From Sporosarcina aquimarina (GTDB lineage Bacteria; Bacillota; Bacilli; Bacillales_A; Planococcaceae): DNA of 64,000 nt. The stretch lies in assembly GCF_023715615.1 (NCBI RefSeq), contig NZ_JAMBOM010000001.1:310001-374000 (forward strand), given 5' to 3'. Positions 36,606 through 48,050 of this stretch are shown piece by piece (the stretch's first letter is position 1; every line of letters begins with the position of its first letter). The position numbers and the translations under genes are program-made. A model generated the notes under the pieces. That model saw only the letters and a program-made list of their open reading frames with translations. It had not been told where the DNA came from and made no database searches.

Positions 36606-36666
36606 AAATTCATTTGTTAACATTTAGCGAGTGCATAATCAATTCATAAGTGCATCTAACTAGCTC

Positions 36667-36706
36667 AAAAAACGACACCTCGCTATTTAAGGAGATGTCG
36701 TTTTTG
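36667..36706 (-). terminator. Terminator of the GbsR-like gene (bidirectional)
   Basis: AAAAACGACA-C-CTC pairs with GAG-A-TGTCGTTTTT across a 10-base loop and carries T runs on both strands. Confidence 0.85.
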
Positions 36707-37246
36707 TTATTCTTCTTCTAGTCTAGGAACCAAGTCGAATATCTTTTGGTCTTCGAACGCATCGATGAGCCGGTCTAGCCAGTCGTAATACTCACGGATG
36801 TACAGTAATTTTTCAATATCTGTCTCGATAACTGCAAGGAGTTCATCAGTTATGTCGTCAGCGTGTTTAAGTTCTTTTAACTCAGCCAGTGATTTTCGGA
36901 TTGCGGCCGTATGTAACGAGACGGCTCTTCTCCATTTGACGGTGAACATGTCGACGAAAATCTGATACCAGTCATCTTTCACTTCATATAAGTCTTTCCG
37001 GACGCCACGTTCCCATACCCGTTCGACCAGTTTGGCCTCTGAAAGAGAACGGATCGATGTACTCATACTCGTTTTACTCATTCCGAGTTCTGCGGACATG
37101 TCATCCAAGGTGAGTGGACGATTTTCAAAAAACATCATACCGAATTGTCTCCCAGCTGAAGGCGGGAGTCCGTAGAGATGGATGTTTTGTGCAATCGATT
37201 CCGTGATTCGTTTACGGGATTTTTCTAGTTTTTCGTACGCATCCAT
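36707..37246 (-). CDS. GbsR/MarR-family regulator
   Basis: 179 residues. A winged helix (LTLDDMSAELGMSKTSMSTSIRSL, ERVWERGVRKDLYEV) with the characteristic N-terminal NIHLYGLPPSAGRQFGMMFF of the GbsR group, then a helical C-terminal part. GbsR of Bacillus subtilis senses choline and controls glycine betaine synthesis and choline uptake; relatives such as OpcR control other Opu systems. It lies divergent from opuA and shares a control region holding a perfect palindrome, so it probably represses opuA and itself. Confidence 0.85.
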   Translation of the reverse strand: MDAYEKLEKSRKRITESIAQNIHLYGLPPSAGRQFGMMFFENRPLTLDDMSAELGMSKTSMSTSIRSLSEAKLVERVWERGVRKDLYEVKDDWYQIFVDMFTVKWRRAVSLHTAAIRKSLAELKELKHADDITDELLAVIETDIEKLLYIREYYDWLDRLIDAFEDQKIFDLVPRLEEE

Positions 37247-37298
37247 CAGGGATGATCCTCCTTGTGATGAACTATTTTCATCAGTCTTTGAACACTTC

Positions 37299-37327
37299 AG
37301 TATAGCTTAGAACAGATGAAAATGAAA
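37299..37327 (-). promoter_or_regulatory. Promoter of the GbsR-like gene
   Basis: On the minus strand TTTCAT, 17 bases, TATACT. The palindrome at 37338 lies just upstream of the -35. Confidence 0.5.
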
Positions 37328-37337
37328 AGCAATCAAT

Positions 37338-37359
37338 ACGTACAGAAAAAACTGTACGT
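37338..37359. promoter_or_regulatory. Palindromic operator between gbsR-like gene and opuA
   Basis: ACGTACAG-AAAAAA-CTGTACGT, a perfect 8-bp inverted repeat with an A6 centre. It lies between the two divergent promoters and is the best candidate for the GbsR-like regulator's site. Confidence 0.6.
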
Positions 37360-37380
37360 ACAATTCGTAAAGTAAATAAT

Positions 37381-37409
37381 TTGTATTACAAACAGATTAC
37401 AGCTATACT
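37381..37409 (+). promoter_or_regulatory. opuA promoter
   Basis: TTGTAT, 17 bases, TATACT; about 35 bases before the opuAA start codon. Confidence 0.7.
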
Positions 37410-37444
37410 ATGAAACATCGTTAAAATTGAATCGGGGGGTTAGC

Positions 37445-38699
37445 ATGGAAGAGGCACTGTTAAAGAAGAAAATTGAAGTGAAAAATGCGTCTAAAATCTT
37501 CGGGAAATCGAGTAAACGCGCAGCTCAACTTCTTAAAGATGGCAAGACGAAGAAAGAGATATTGAAAGAAACTGGAGCGACGGTTGGTGTGAATAATGCC
37601 ACATTTGAAGTGTTTGAAGGTGAGATATTTGTCATCATGGGGCTATCTGGAAGTGGGAAATCCACACTTGTACGCCTTCTAAATCGCTTAATCGACCCGA
37701 CATCCGGACAGATTTTATTGGACGGGGAAGATATAGTGAAGATGAACAAAGAGCAACTTCGCAACGTCCGTCGGAAGAAGATTGGAATGGTGTTCCAAAA
37801 CTTTGCTTTATTTCCACACAAAACAATCTTAGAGAACACGGAGTATGGCCTTGAAATTCAAGGGGTGGCAAAGGAAGAACGCAAGAATCATGCGATCGAA
37901 TCGTTGCGCCTCGTTGGTCTAGCGGGCTATGAATCTCAATATCCGGGGCAACTGAGTGGGGGAATGCAGCAGCGCGTCGGGCTGGCTCGTGCGCTCGCAA
38001 ATAATCCTGACATTTTACTGATGGATGAGGCGTTTAGTGCACTCGATCCATTGATTCGTAAAGATATGCAGGACGAATTGCTCCAGTTGCATGAAGATAT
38101 GGGTAAGACGATCATCTTCATCACCCATGATTTGGATGAAGCACTCCGTATTGGCGATCGAATCGCACTCATGAAAGATGGAGAAATCGTGCAAATCGGT
38201 AGTCCGGAAGAGATTCTGATGAATCCTTCGAATGACTACGTCGAGCGTTTCGTTGAAGACGTTGACTTATCCAAGGTGCTGACGGCGAATCATATTATGA
38301 AGCATGCCGATACGGTGCAGATTGATAGAGGACCACGTGTTGCGCTTCGTTTAATGGAAAGTTTAAGGATTTCTTCAATTTATGTAGTAGATAAAGGCGG
38401 ACGACTAATGGGAGCGCTCACTGCTCAAGATGCAGTTGCTGCGGCAGAGAAGAACCTTAAGATCGAGGATGTTTTGATTAAAGACGTCATTACAACAACA
38501 GGTGAAAGCGTTCTCACAGATCTCTTTGACATCGTTTCGACGGCAACGATCCCTGTTGCGGTGGTCGATGACAAGAACCGGTTGAAAGGTATAATCATTC
38601 GCGGGGCCATGATTGGTGCGCTAGCTGGTGACAATCAATTCATCAACGAGAATGGTGAAATTTCATCGGACGTAAAGGTTGAAGCGGAGGTGAAGGCAC

Positions 38700-38707
<8 letters not shown>
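37445..38707 (+). CDS. opuAA: Glycine betaine ABC importer ATPase OpuAA
   Basis: 420 residues from the ATG at 37445, with GGGGGG upstream. The N-terminal extension [20 protein letters not shown] is typical of OpuAA/ProV. Walker [10 protein letters not shown] (~residue 67), signature LSGGMQQR, Walker [13 protein letters not shown] and switch histidine ITHDLDEA are intact. Residues ~285-400 form a tandem CBS pair, the ionic-strength sensor that activates OpuA at high salt. The stop overlaps opuAB by eight bases. Confidence 0.93.
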
Positions 38708-40450
<1,743 letters not shown>

Positions 40451-40468
40451 GATGGATTAGGATAGGAG

Positions 40469-40506
40469 ACCCCGCTGGCTGATGTGTTTGGCTGGCGGGG
40501 TTTTTG
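40469..40506 (+). terminator. Terminator of the opuA operon
   Basis: ACCCCGC pairs with GCGGGGT around an inner loop and is followed by TTTT. Repeat locus F begins just after it. Confidence 0.8.
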
Positions 40507-40510
40507 TGTT

Positions 40511-41255
40511 GTGCAGGTGTAGTTGCTAGAGGAATCGGCAAAATGAAGGTAGCAATCGGCAATTTCGAGCCATGAATCGGAAAGATGATTAGCGAAATCG
40601 GCAAGTTCACGCAAAGAATAGGAACTAAGGGGAAATTAATCGGCAACGAGACACAAATCAACGTGATTAAGGGATTAATTGGTAGCGCTGCGCTTGTTGA
40701 GGGATGGGCTTTCAGGTTGTGAGAGGGCTGGGATTGTTCTCGATCAGTTGCGTGAGATTGTCCGTCACTGGGAGTGGATTGTTCATCAGATGGGCATGGT
40801 TCTTCATCACATAGCCCAATTTCTCCGACACATAGGGGAGTTTCTCGATAACGGGACACAATTCGGCATGGTTAAGGGATTAATTGGTAGCGCTACGCTT
40901 GTTGTGGGATGGGCTTTCTGGTTGTGAGAGGGCTGGGATCGTTCTCGATCAGTTGCGTGGGATTCTCTGACACTGGGTGTGGATTGTTCATCAGATGGGT
41001 GTAGTTCTTCATCACATTGCCCAATTTCTCCGACACATAGGGGAGTTTCTCGATAACGGAACACAATTCGGCATGGTTAAGGGGTGGGCTTTCAGGTTGT
41101 GAGAGGGCTGGGATTGTTCTCGATCAGTTGCGTGAGATTGTCCGACACTGGGAGTAGATTGTTCATCAGATAGGTGTGGTTCTTCATCACCTAGCCCGAT
41201 TTCCCCGACACATAAGGAAGTTTCTCGATAACGGGACACAATTCGAATTATATAC
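40511..41255 (+). repeat. Modular repeat locus F: four units, mixed module types
   Basis: It opens with five ATCGGCAA-type modules of exactly 21 bp (ATCGGCAAAATGAAGG, ATCGGCAATTTCGAGC, and so on), ending in tail CGGCAACGAGACACAA at 40640. Three TTTCTCC-type units follow with tails at 40846, 41051 and 41226. Spacings are 206, 205 and 175, the last unit having lost ~30 bases of linker. The tail is followed by TTCGGCATGGTTAAGGGATT. Confidence 0.9.
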
Positions 41256-41282
41256 AATCAAAAAACACTCGAATGAGAGTGT

Positions 41283-42188
41283 TTAATGGTGGCGAATATT
41301 TTCTTTTATATACCCTCTATTTTTAGTTGCTCCTACTGGTGTTAAGTTCATTTTGAGTAGTGTTCGTCTCATGAATTGAGAGCATTGCACGCCACAAAAT
41401 CTTCTACATTCCTCGTTAGTTAAGGGACCTTCGAACAAATGATACCAATCGTGTATGGCTTGCCGGTGAGCTGTTGTCGATCGAGTTCTACAGCTTGGGC
41501 AGCACCAGAATCGCCCACTTTTCTTCATTCCAAGTGAATCGCATGCAGGACAAACGACTCCAGTTAAAAAGTCATCGGATTTTATTGAATATGTTATAGA
41601 AATAGGTTTAGGCACATACGGGCGATGTTCTTTGACAATACGTTTGGCTAAGCCCTCAAACTCTGCGATCGAAAGTAGAGGATGATTTTTGTAAAGTGAG
41701 CGCACGTGTTGAGGAATTATGCTTGGAAAAAGGAACGGGAAGTCTGTTTTGAAAATCGATAATCTTTGTTTAGGGTATGCTAATACTACGCACCCCAAGA
41801 CAGGAAGACTAATGTTTTTTGTTGTCAGCCAGTCTTCGAATAACTGACAGGTGTTAGTAAGTTGAGCTATCGGACTTGGAAATCCAGAAATTTGACCGTT
41901 ATTTGCAATACGCAGGAGCTGTGGGGGATTCTCCGTTACAGAGAGTTCACCTGCAATATTTTTCACTTCGCAAATCAATGCGAATTCAGGGGTGAGGATC
42001 AGTGTGTCAATCTGGAAGAGAGAGCTTGAGGATAAAGACACATCGTTTAAAATGTGAGTTGGCATGGGGAACGTATAGTTACCAAGAATTCGGTCCAGTT
42101 CTTGCTCGCCTCCATACCCCGCTTTTGTTGATGCTACGCGTTGCTTTAGTTTTTCGTACTCGGGATGAGCTTCAGGTAATCGTTTCAA
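41283..42188 (-). CDS. NERD-domain protein with C-terminal zinc ribbon
   Basis: 301 residues from a TTG at 42188. The NERD domain (~25-150) shows AGYGGEQELDRIL, FQIDTLILTPEFALICEVKNIAG and other restriction-nuclease-like core residues (D, E-x-K). A zinc ribbon follows (CPAC ... CCPSC at ~215-240), and the protein ends in a basic region. NERD proteins are predicted nucleases of unknown role. The conserved family N-terminus (YKERSFPAALDGLTVALKRLP) continues in frame upstream to an ATA at 42242. No ATG, GTG or TTG exists there, so the true start is probably a non-standard ATA or ATT, and the protein is 18 residues longer than listed. Confidence 0.8.
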   Translation of the reverse strand: MKRLPEAHPEYEKLKQRVASTKAGYGGEQELDRILGNYTFPMPTHILNDVSLSSSSLFQIDTLILTPEFALICEVKNIAGELSVTENPPQLLRIANNGQISGFPSPIAQLTNTCQLFEDWLTTKNISLPVLGCVVLAYPKQRLSIFKTDFPFLFPSIIPQHVRSLYKNHPLLSIAEFEGLAKRIVKEHRPYVPKPISITYSIKSDDFLTGVVCPACDSLGMKKSGRFWCCPSCRTRSTTAHRQAIHDWYHLFEGPLTNEECRRFCGVQCSQFMRRTLLKMNLTPVGATKNRGYIKENIRHH

Positions 42189-42324
42189 AGCGACTGTTAG
42201 CCCATCGAGAGCGGCTGGAAAAGATCGTTCTTTGTAAATTATCGCATGTCACATCCTTTCGTGTTATAAAGTTAATTCTACCATACTTGTTGGAATTATC
42301 TATTAATATATATTGTGCAATGTT

Positions 42325-42930
42325 GTCCATCAGTTAAAAGGAAATGTCCGACATGGGAGGGAGCTTGTTCATCACATAAAGTAACTTCTCCATCACATAG
42401 CAAGATTTCTCCGACACCTAGCGAAGTTTCTCGATAACGGGACACAATTTGGCATGGTTATGGGGTTAATTGGTAGCGCTTCGCTTGTTTGGGGAGGAGC
42501 TATTTCATTGTGAGAGGAGATTTTTATAGTAGACTGCGCTTTCGATCAGTTACGGGGAAATGCCCGGCAAAGGTGGGAGTTTGTTCATCATATACAGCAG
42601 TTTCTCCATCACATAGCAAGATTTCTCCGACACCTAGTGAAGTTTCTCGATAACAAGACACAATTTGGCATGGTAAAGGAGCTAATTAGTAGCGCTTCGC
42701 TTGCCTAGAATTGGGCTATATCATTGTGAGAGGAAATTTTTATAGTGGACTGCGCTTTCGATCAGTTACGGGGAAATGCCCGACAAAGGTGGGAGTTTGT
42801 TCATCACATAAAGTAATTTCTCCATCACATAGCAAGTTTTCTCCGACACCTAGTGAAGTTTCTCGATAACGAGACACAATTCGGCATGGTTAAGGGGTTA
42901 ATTGGTAGCGCTACGTTTGCCTAGAAATGG
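42325..42930 (+). repeat. Modular repeat locus G: three ~215-bp units
   Basis: Tails at 42433, 42648 and 42864, spacing 215-216, a longer linker than elsewhere. Modules include TTCTCCATCACATAGCAAGA and TTTCTCCGACACCTAGTGAAG. Each tail is followed by TTTGGCATGG or TTCGGCATGG and TTAATTGGTAGCGCT. The locus lies between the divergent NERD and helD genes. Confidence 0.9.
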
Positions 42931-43000
42931 GCTATATCAAACTACCAGATTTAGCATGTTATGCACAAATCCACACTACAGAATTTTCTGTAAAATCATC

Positions 43001-43029
43001 TTGCGCTTCACAAATTTGAATGGTACAAT
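43001..43029 (+). promoter_or_regulatory. helD promoter
   Basis: TTGCGC, 17 bases, TACAAT. It begins about 70 bases after the last repeat. Confidence 0.55.
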
Positions 43030-43112
43030 CATCTTCTGTTTCAAATTTCCCCAGTATTCTATCATCATCCGGAAACGACAGGACAAATTCTAGGAAAGCG
43101 GAGGATCTGTAC

Positions 43113-45338
43113 ATGCAGAGACACCCTGATTTTGAGTTTGAGGCTGAGCGTCTGGACTACACGGTGCATTACATGCGACGGCTTTTGGAAGAGTCGCAAC
43201 GTGATGTCGAGGCCTCTCAAGAACAAATTCGTCACGCGATGGCGGATTTGGATTATTTGGATTCCAGTATGAGTTACATTAACATCCTCACGAACACACG
43301 GTTTTTCGAAATGGCGCGGTCCCAGAAGGAAGCGTTTGAAGCCATCCAGAAGAAGCCGTATTTTGCGCGTATTCATTTCCAACCTGATGATGAAAAAGAC
43401 CAATTTTTGTACATTGGTAAGACGTCGGTGTTTCATCAGGAGACGCAAGAACCGATTATTGTCGACTGGCGATCACCTGTCGCAAATGTGTATTATGACG
43501 GGCGTTTAGGCGAAATGACGTACGATGTCCGAGGTGAAGAAGTTAGCGGTCATCTGCACTCAAAGCGACAATATCAGATTGAAGAAGGTGAATTGCTCGA
43601 TGTCCGTGATATTGACCTGACGACAAACGATGAGTTATTACAGGAAGCGCTCGCGGGAAAAGCGGATGTCCGGTTGACTGAAATCATCTCGACCATTCAG
43701 TCAGAGCAGAATGATATTATCCGGGCGAGTTTACGCAAGCCGATTATTGTGCAAGGAGCTGCAGGTAGTGGGAAAACCACAATTGCGTTGCACCGGATTT
43801 CTTACTTCCTTTACACAAAAGGAACGGATTTTCCCGCTGAAAAACTAATGATTCTCGCACCCAGCAAATTGTTCATGGACTATATCGGAGATGTCCTTCC
43901 CGAGCTTGGTGTGGGCAGTATTTGCCAGACTACGTTTGAAGAGTATGTTCTAAATGCGACAGGCTTGAAGTTGAAATTGACTGATACGAATGCAAAACTT
44001 GAGCGTTTGGCATCATCGGATTCGTTGGATGAACCGTCGATAGCTATTGCTAGAATGAAAGGCTCCGCAGAGTATAGGTCGATTATGGCAAAGTACGTTC
44101 AAAAGCTCGAGCAACAAACAGTGGCACTATTCGAAGATGTTTTCATCGATAATTATCGGATCATGGGCGCAAAGCGATTACGGAAATTATTCCTGGAAGA
44201 CTTCGGATATCTACCGATCGAAAAACGACTAGAACGAATTAAACTGATCATGAAATCCGAAGTCACGCGCAAGCGCAAGCAGCTGTACCAACTACTGTCT
44301 GATAAATATGAAGCAGCGCTAGATAAAGCATTGTATGGAATTCGTGATGATGACAAGCGTAGGGCTCGGATCACACGAATCATGGATGAGCGTGACGAAC
44401 GACTACCTAAGATTGAGAAAGAAGGCAAGCAGAAGGTTGCTTCTTATATGAAGCGATTCAAAAAGTTCAACATCAAGCAATTGTATCGAAGTCTGCTGAC
44501 GGATGCTGAATTACAGACAGAGTTAGCGCCTGAGTGGTCGACAGCATTTAAGGTTTCATTCCAAGAAGCACATTTGAAAACTACATGGGAAACTGAAGAT
44601 TTGGCGGCATTTTATGACTTGCATGTGCAGTTGAAGGGGCTCGATAGTGAATGGAAGATGCGAGTTGTTTTCGTCGATGAAGCACAGGATTACAGTGAGT
44701 ATCAGCTGGCTGCGTTACATGATGGACTTGAGACGGAATTGTTCACGCTGGTCGGTGACTTGGCACAAGGAATTCATAGTTACCGGGCGCTGACGTCGTG
44801 GGACCCAGTGCGGAAAATGTTGCCGAGCGCTACGTATACGACGCTTCAGAAGAGTTATCGGACAACGATTGAAATCATGAATCTGGCAAACACGGTGCTC
44901 GCGCAAATGGAGGAGGATTTGCCACTTGTTGAGCCGGTAGTTCGTCATGGAATCGATCCTGCGTTTTATGAAATGAACGAGCTGGATATTGGACGAGTCG
45001 GGATGATTTACGAATCGATTGTGGGGCGTGGTCATCGCTCTGTCGCTATGATTTGTAAAACAAATGCCGAAGCGAAACGCCTTTTTGGGGTGTTGTCCGA
45101 ATGTGGAATGGCGGTCCAATTGCTGGACGAGCAAAGCGATATCGATGATTCCTGTATGCTCATTGTGCCGAGTGTTTTATCGAAAGGATTGGAATTCGAT
45201 GCGGTCATAGTGGCAGCATTTCACGATCCATTTCGCAACACCCAGATTGACCGCAAGTTGCTGTACGTGGCAATGACGCGTCCGATGCACGAATTACACG
45301 TGTTAGGCGCTGCAGTAAAAGAAGTTTTAGGTGAATAA
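43113..45338 (+). CDS. helD: HelD-type RNA polymerase-recycling ATPase (UvrD-like helicase)
   Basis: 741 residues from the ATG at 43113, with GGAGG eight bases upstream; the frame runs 31 codons further without a site. The long N-terminal coiled coil (~15-80) is the arm that enters the RNA polymerase secondary channel. Walker A QGAAGSGKTTIALHR is at ~214, Walker B VVFVDEAQDYS, then QKSYRTTIEIMNLAN and MTRPMHELHVL motifs of superfamily 1. HelD releases stalled RNA polymerase from DNA and RNA. Confidence 0.9.
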   Translation: MQRHPDFEFEAERLDYTVHYMRRLLEESQRDVEASQEQIRHAMADLDYLDSSMSYINILTNTRFFEMARSQKEAFEAIQKKPYFARIHFQPDDEKDQFLYIGKTSVFHQETQEPIIVDWRSPVANVYYDGRLGEMTYDVRGEEVSGHLHSKRQYQIEEGELLDVRDIDLTTNDELLQEALAGKADVRLTEIISTIQSEQNDIIRASLRKPIIVQGAAGSGKTTIALHRISYFLYTKGTDFPAEKLMILAPSKLFMDYIGDVLPELGVGSICQTTFEEYVLNATGLKLKLTDTNAKLERLASSDSLDEPSIAIARMKGSAEYRSIMAKYVQKLEQQTVALFEDVFIDNYRIMGAKRLRKLFLEDFGYLPIEKRLERIKLIMKSEVTRKRKQLYQLLSDKYEAALDKALYGIRDDDKRRARITRIMDERDERLPKIEKEGKQKVASYMKRFKKFNIKQLYRSLLTDAELQTELAPEWSTAFKVSFQEAHLKTTWETEDLAAFYDLHVQLKGLDSEWKMRVVFVDEAQDYSEYQLAALHDGLETELFTLVGDLAQGIHSYRALTSWDPVRKMLPSATYTTLQKSYRTTIEIMNLANTVLAQMEEDLPLVEPVVRHGIDPAFYEMNELDIGRVGMIYESIVGRGHRSVAMICKTNAEAKRLFGVLSECGMAVQLLDEQSDIDDSCMLIVPSVLSKGLEFDAVIVAAFHDPFRNTQIDRKLLYVAMTRPMHELHVLGAAVKEVLGE

Positions 45339-45345
45339 ATTCTGC

Positions 45346-45382
45346 AATCCCGTGCGCGAGTAATGCGCTGCGGGTTTTTTTG
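45346..45382 (+). terminator. helD terminator
   Basis: CCCG-T-GCGC pairs with GCGC-TG-CGGG and is followed by seven T. Repeat locus H starts directly after it. Confidence 0.8.
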
Positions 45383-45383
45383 T

Positions 45384-45870
45384 GGAGATTTAGCTAGTCG
45401 ATAACGAGATACAATTCCACCCTCGTTACGGAATTAATTGGTAGCGCTACGCTTGTTTTAAAAGGGACGATCCATTCACAAGAGGAGCATTTTAAGTTGC
45501 CCGACACATCCAGACGTTTGTCCGCCCCCCCAAGTGTTTTCTCGGACACTCGGGTGAGTTTCTCCATCACAAAAGAGAATTTGTCCATCACTTAGAGGGA
45601 TTTCTCGATAACGAGACACAATTCCACCCTCGTTACGGAATTAATTGGTAGCGCTACGCTTGTTTTAAAAGGGACGATCCATTCACAAGAGGAGCATTTT
45701 AAGTTGGCCGACACCCCAAGTGTTTTCTCGGACACTCGGGTGAGTTTCTCCATCACAAAAGAGAATTTGTCCATCACTTAGAGAAATTTCTCGATAACGA
45801 GACACAATTCAATACTCGATAAGGGACTAATTGGTAGCGCTACGCTTAATTACGAATGGGATTCTCCTTA
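45384..45870 (+). repeat. Modular repeat locus H: three units
   Basis: Tails at 45392, 45606 and 45792 (CGATAACGAGATACAATT or CGATAACGAGACACAATT). The first two units share a long identical linker (CCACCCTCGTTACGGAATTA, then a stretch with GGGACGATCCATTCACAAG). The third unit is 28 bases shorter, with modules deleted in steps of about one. Confidence 0.88.
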
Positions 45871-46009
45871 CTGAGAGTGAATCGGCACGATTAGGCGGTG
45901 AATTGCTAACCTACAAACCAACAAATCCTACGAAATTCTATCGCTTCCTTTGAAACCTCTGTCGAAATTTGGTGTAATAGGGAGAAGGAATAAACTAGGG
46001 GGATTCGTA

Positions 46010-46507
46010 TTGGAGAAGGACATTCAGGAACCAACGCAACGATTGGCGGATAACACAGTGCCTGCACTCAGGTGGGGATCGACCATCAGCCATGTGATCT
46101 GGCTTGCTGTTTTCGGAGGATTCTGCGCCACCAGCCTGTATTTTTCCTGGTGGACCTGGACTCATTGGTTTAGTTATGTGCTCGTTGGAATAACGCTGAT
46201 ATCAGCTGTCTGGTCGATTGGATTGCGGCCAGTCTATTTACATAAGCATTTCCGCTATGGCTTTACGGAAGAATTTCTGCAGATAAAATCAGGTGCGTTC
46301 CATGAGCGTTATGAGCTCATACCGATGACGAAGATCCAGGCGGTTTCGACAAATCAAGGACCGATTCTAAGACGCTTCAGCTTATACTACTTGGAAATTG
46401 AAACGATGGGATCTAGTCATGACATTCCTGCTTTGCCGAAAGAAGTTGCGATTGAAGTGAGAAACCAAATCGCCCGCTACGCGAAAATTAAGGAAGTGGA
46501 TGAATGA
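46010..46507 (+). CDS. YdbS-like bacterial PH-domain membrane protein
   Basis: 165 residues from a TTG at 46010, with AGGGGG six bases upstream; the longer frame has no site. Two membrane helices (~35-75) precede a bPH2 domain (RYGFTEEFLQIKSGAFHERYELIPMTKIQAV). It overlaps the next gene by four bases. The YdbS-YdbT pair is common in Bacillales; in Bacillus subtilis it contributes to resistance against competitor antibiotics. Biochemical role unknown. Confidence 0.8.
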   Translation: MEKDIQEPTQRLADNTVPALRWGSTISHVIWLAVFGGFCATSLYFSWWTWTHWFSYVLVGITLISAVWSIGLRPVYLHKHFRYGFTEEFLQIKSGAFHERYELIPMTKIQAVSTNQGPILRRFSLYYLEIETMGSSHDIPALPKEVAIEVRNQIARYAKIKEVDE

Positions 46508-47979
46508 TGGACATGAAGCGCTATCATCCGTTTTCGATTATATTCGACTTAGCGAATTTTGTGAAAAACTTTGCGATTCTAGTTTTTTTCGCGGTAGTCA
46601 ACGTTGGTTCGGACTCTGGTATTGCCCGAATGGGTCAGATACTTTTTTTAGTTTCACTTGTCTTATCAATCATCGCCAGCGTCATGAAGTGGCTCACACG
46701 AAAGTATGCAGTAGACGAGTTTGCGTTTCATTTGAAAACGGGGATTTTTGAGAAGACAGAGCGAACGGTATACTTTGACAAAATACAAAATGTGCGTCGA
46801 AATACGTCGTTTTTACATAAACTGTTCGGCATGACTTCCATAACTTTTGAAACAGGAACGTCAGGGATGAACTCGAATGTGAAATTCGACGTTTTGAAAC
46901 GTTCTGAAGCGAATCGTTTGGAAACTCTAGTTAAAGAGTTCATTCAACCCGGGGACGCGACAACAGAATCCGAAGACGAAACAGCTCCTATGATTGGGGA
47001 CCGCATTGTCCACTTCACTCCAACAAGGAAAGATACTATTAAAGCTTCCTTCACATCATTCAGCTTTTTGATCATCTTGGCGATTGGTGTATCCCTCTTT
47101 TCTAAACTCGACAAACTGTATGATGTGGAAAATTATTTGGGAGGATGGTTTGTATCTGTCTTGACTTCGGCCTGGATTATCGCAGGTTTTATAGTAGGTC
47201 TCCTCGTACTTGCCGTGACAGTCGGTGTCATTTGGACGTTTGTAAAGTATGGAAACTATGAAATCGCTTCAGATGGGGAGCGGATCTACATTTCAAAAGG
47301 GGTTTTGGATGAAACAACGTTTTCCATCGCTAAGAAACGTGTGCAGGCAGTGGAAATTACGCAGTCCTTCATGAAAAGAATTTTTGGCCTCGCAGAAGTG
47401 AAGCTGATAAGTGCTGGCGATCTTGGGGATGGTGAGGATGAAGTCAGTTCGCTGTATCCGTTTTTGCCGGTGAAGCGGGCGTATGCAATGATTGCAGAGT
47501 TGCTACCAGACTATCAAGTAGTGCCAGATGCGGAGCGTTTGCCACGGCAATCTTTAATGGCACGTCTTATCAAACCTTATTGGTTCTGGGGGATTGTCAC
47601 GATCTTGCTCGCCTATTTTAGACCAGAGGTATTCAAGTTGCATATTGGGTGGGCAATTGTTTCAATCACATTTCTTGTATTACTCATACTAAGCCGAGTA
47701 CTTGGCTATTGGAACACTTCCTATGCGGTGAAAGGGCGATTCATTCAACTAAGTCAGGGGACATTTGAAAAAACGACGTTTCTCACGCGGCGCGACAAAA
47801 TTATTGAGATATCTGTGAAACGGACGAAACTTCAGCAATGGTTTGGTCTTGCGACGATAGGTCTTATTAATCGTGCTAAACCGTTGCGTCATGAGACACT
47901 TCCGGATATGCCAATAAAAGAAGCACAGCAGTTTGTAAAGTGGTATGCCGAACGGACAAAAAATGTGCAGCTGAAGTGA
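46504..47979 (+). CDS. YdbT-like protein with three bacterial PH domains
   Basis: 491 residues. Three pairs of membrane helices alternate with three bPH2 domains: FHLKTGIFEKTERTVYFDKIQ, IYISKGVLDETTFSIAKKRVQAVEI and FIQLSQGTFEKTTFLTRRDKI. It is translationally coupled to the YdbS-like gene, so the two probably form one membrane complex. A second ATG directly follows the first; either could serve. Confidence 0.85.
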   Translation: MMDMKRYHPFSIIFDLANFVKNFAILVFFAVVNVGSDSGIARMGQILFLVSLVLSIIASVMKWLTRKYAVDEFAFHLKTGIFEKTERTVYFDKIQNVRRNTSFLHKLFGMTSITFETGTSGMNSNVKFDVLKRSEANRLETLVKEFIQPGDATTESEDETAPMIGDRIVHFTPTRKDTIKASFTSFSFLIILAIGVSLFSKLDKLYDVENYLGGWFVSVLTSAWIIAGFIVGLLVLAVTVGVIWTFVKYGNYEIASDGERIYISKGVLDETTFSIAKKRVQAVEITQSFMKRIFGLAEVKLISAGDLGDGEDEVSSLYPFLPVKRAYAMIAELLPDYQVVPDAERLPRQSLMARLIKPYWFWGIVTILLAYFRPEVFKLHIGWAIVSITFLVLLILSRVLGYWNTSYAVKGRFIQLSQGTFEKTTFLTRRDKIIEISVKRTKLQQWFGLATIGLINRAKPLRHETLPDMPIKEAQQFVKWYAERTKNVQLK

Positions 47980-48050
47980 AATAGGTTTAATCGGGATGTC
48001 TTCAGGAATAGACTAATTATAGACGTCTGTCTAAAAAAAGGGGTGTTGGA

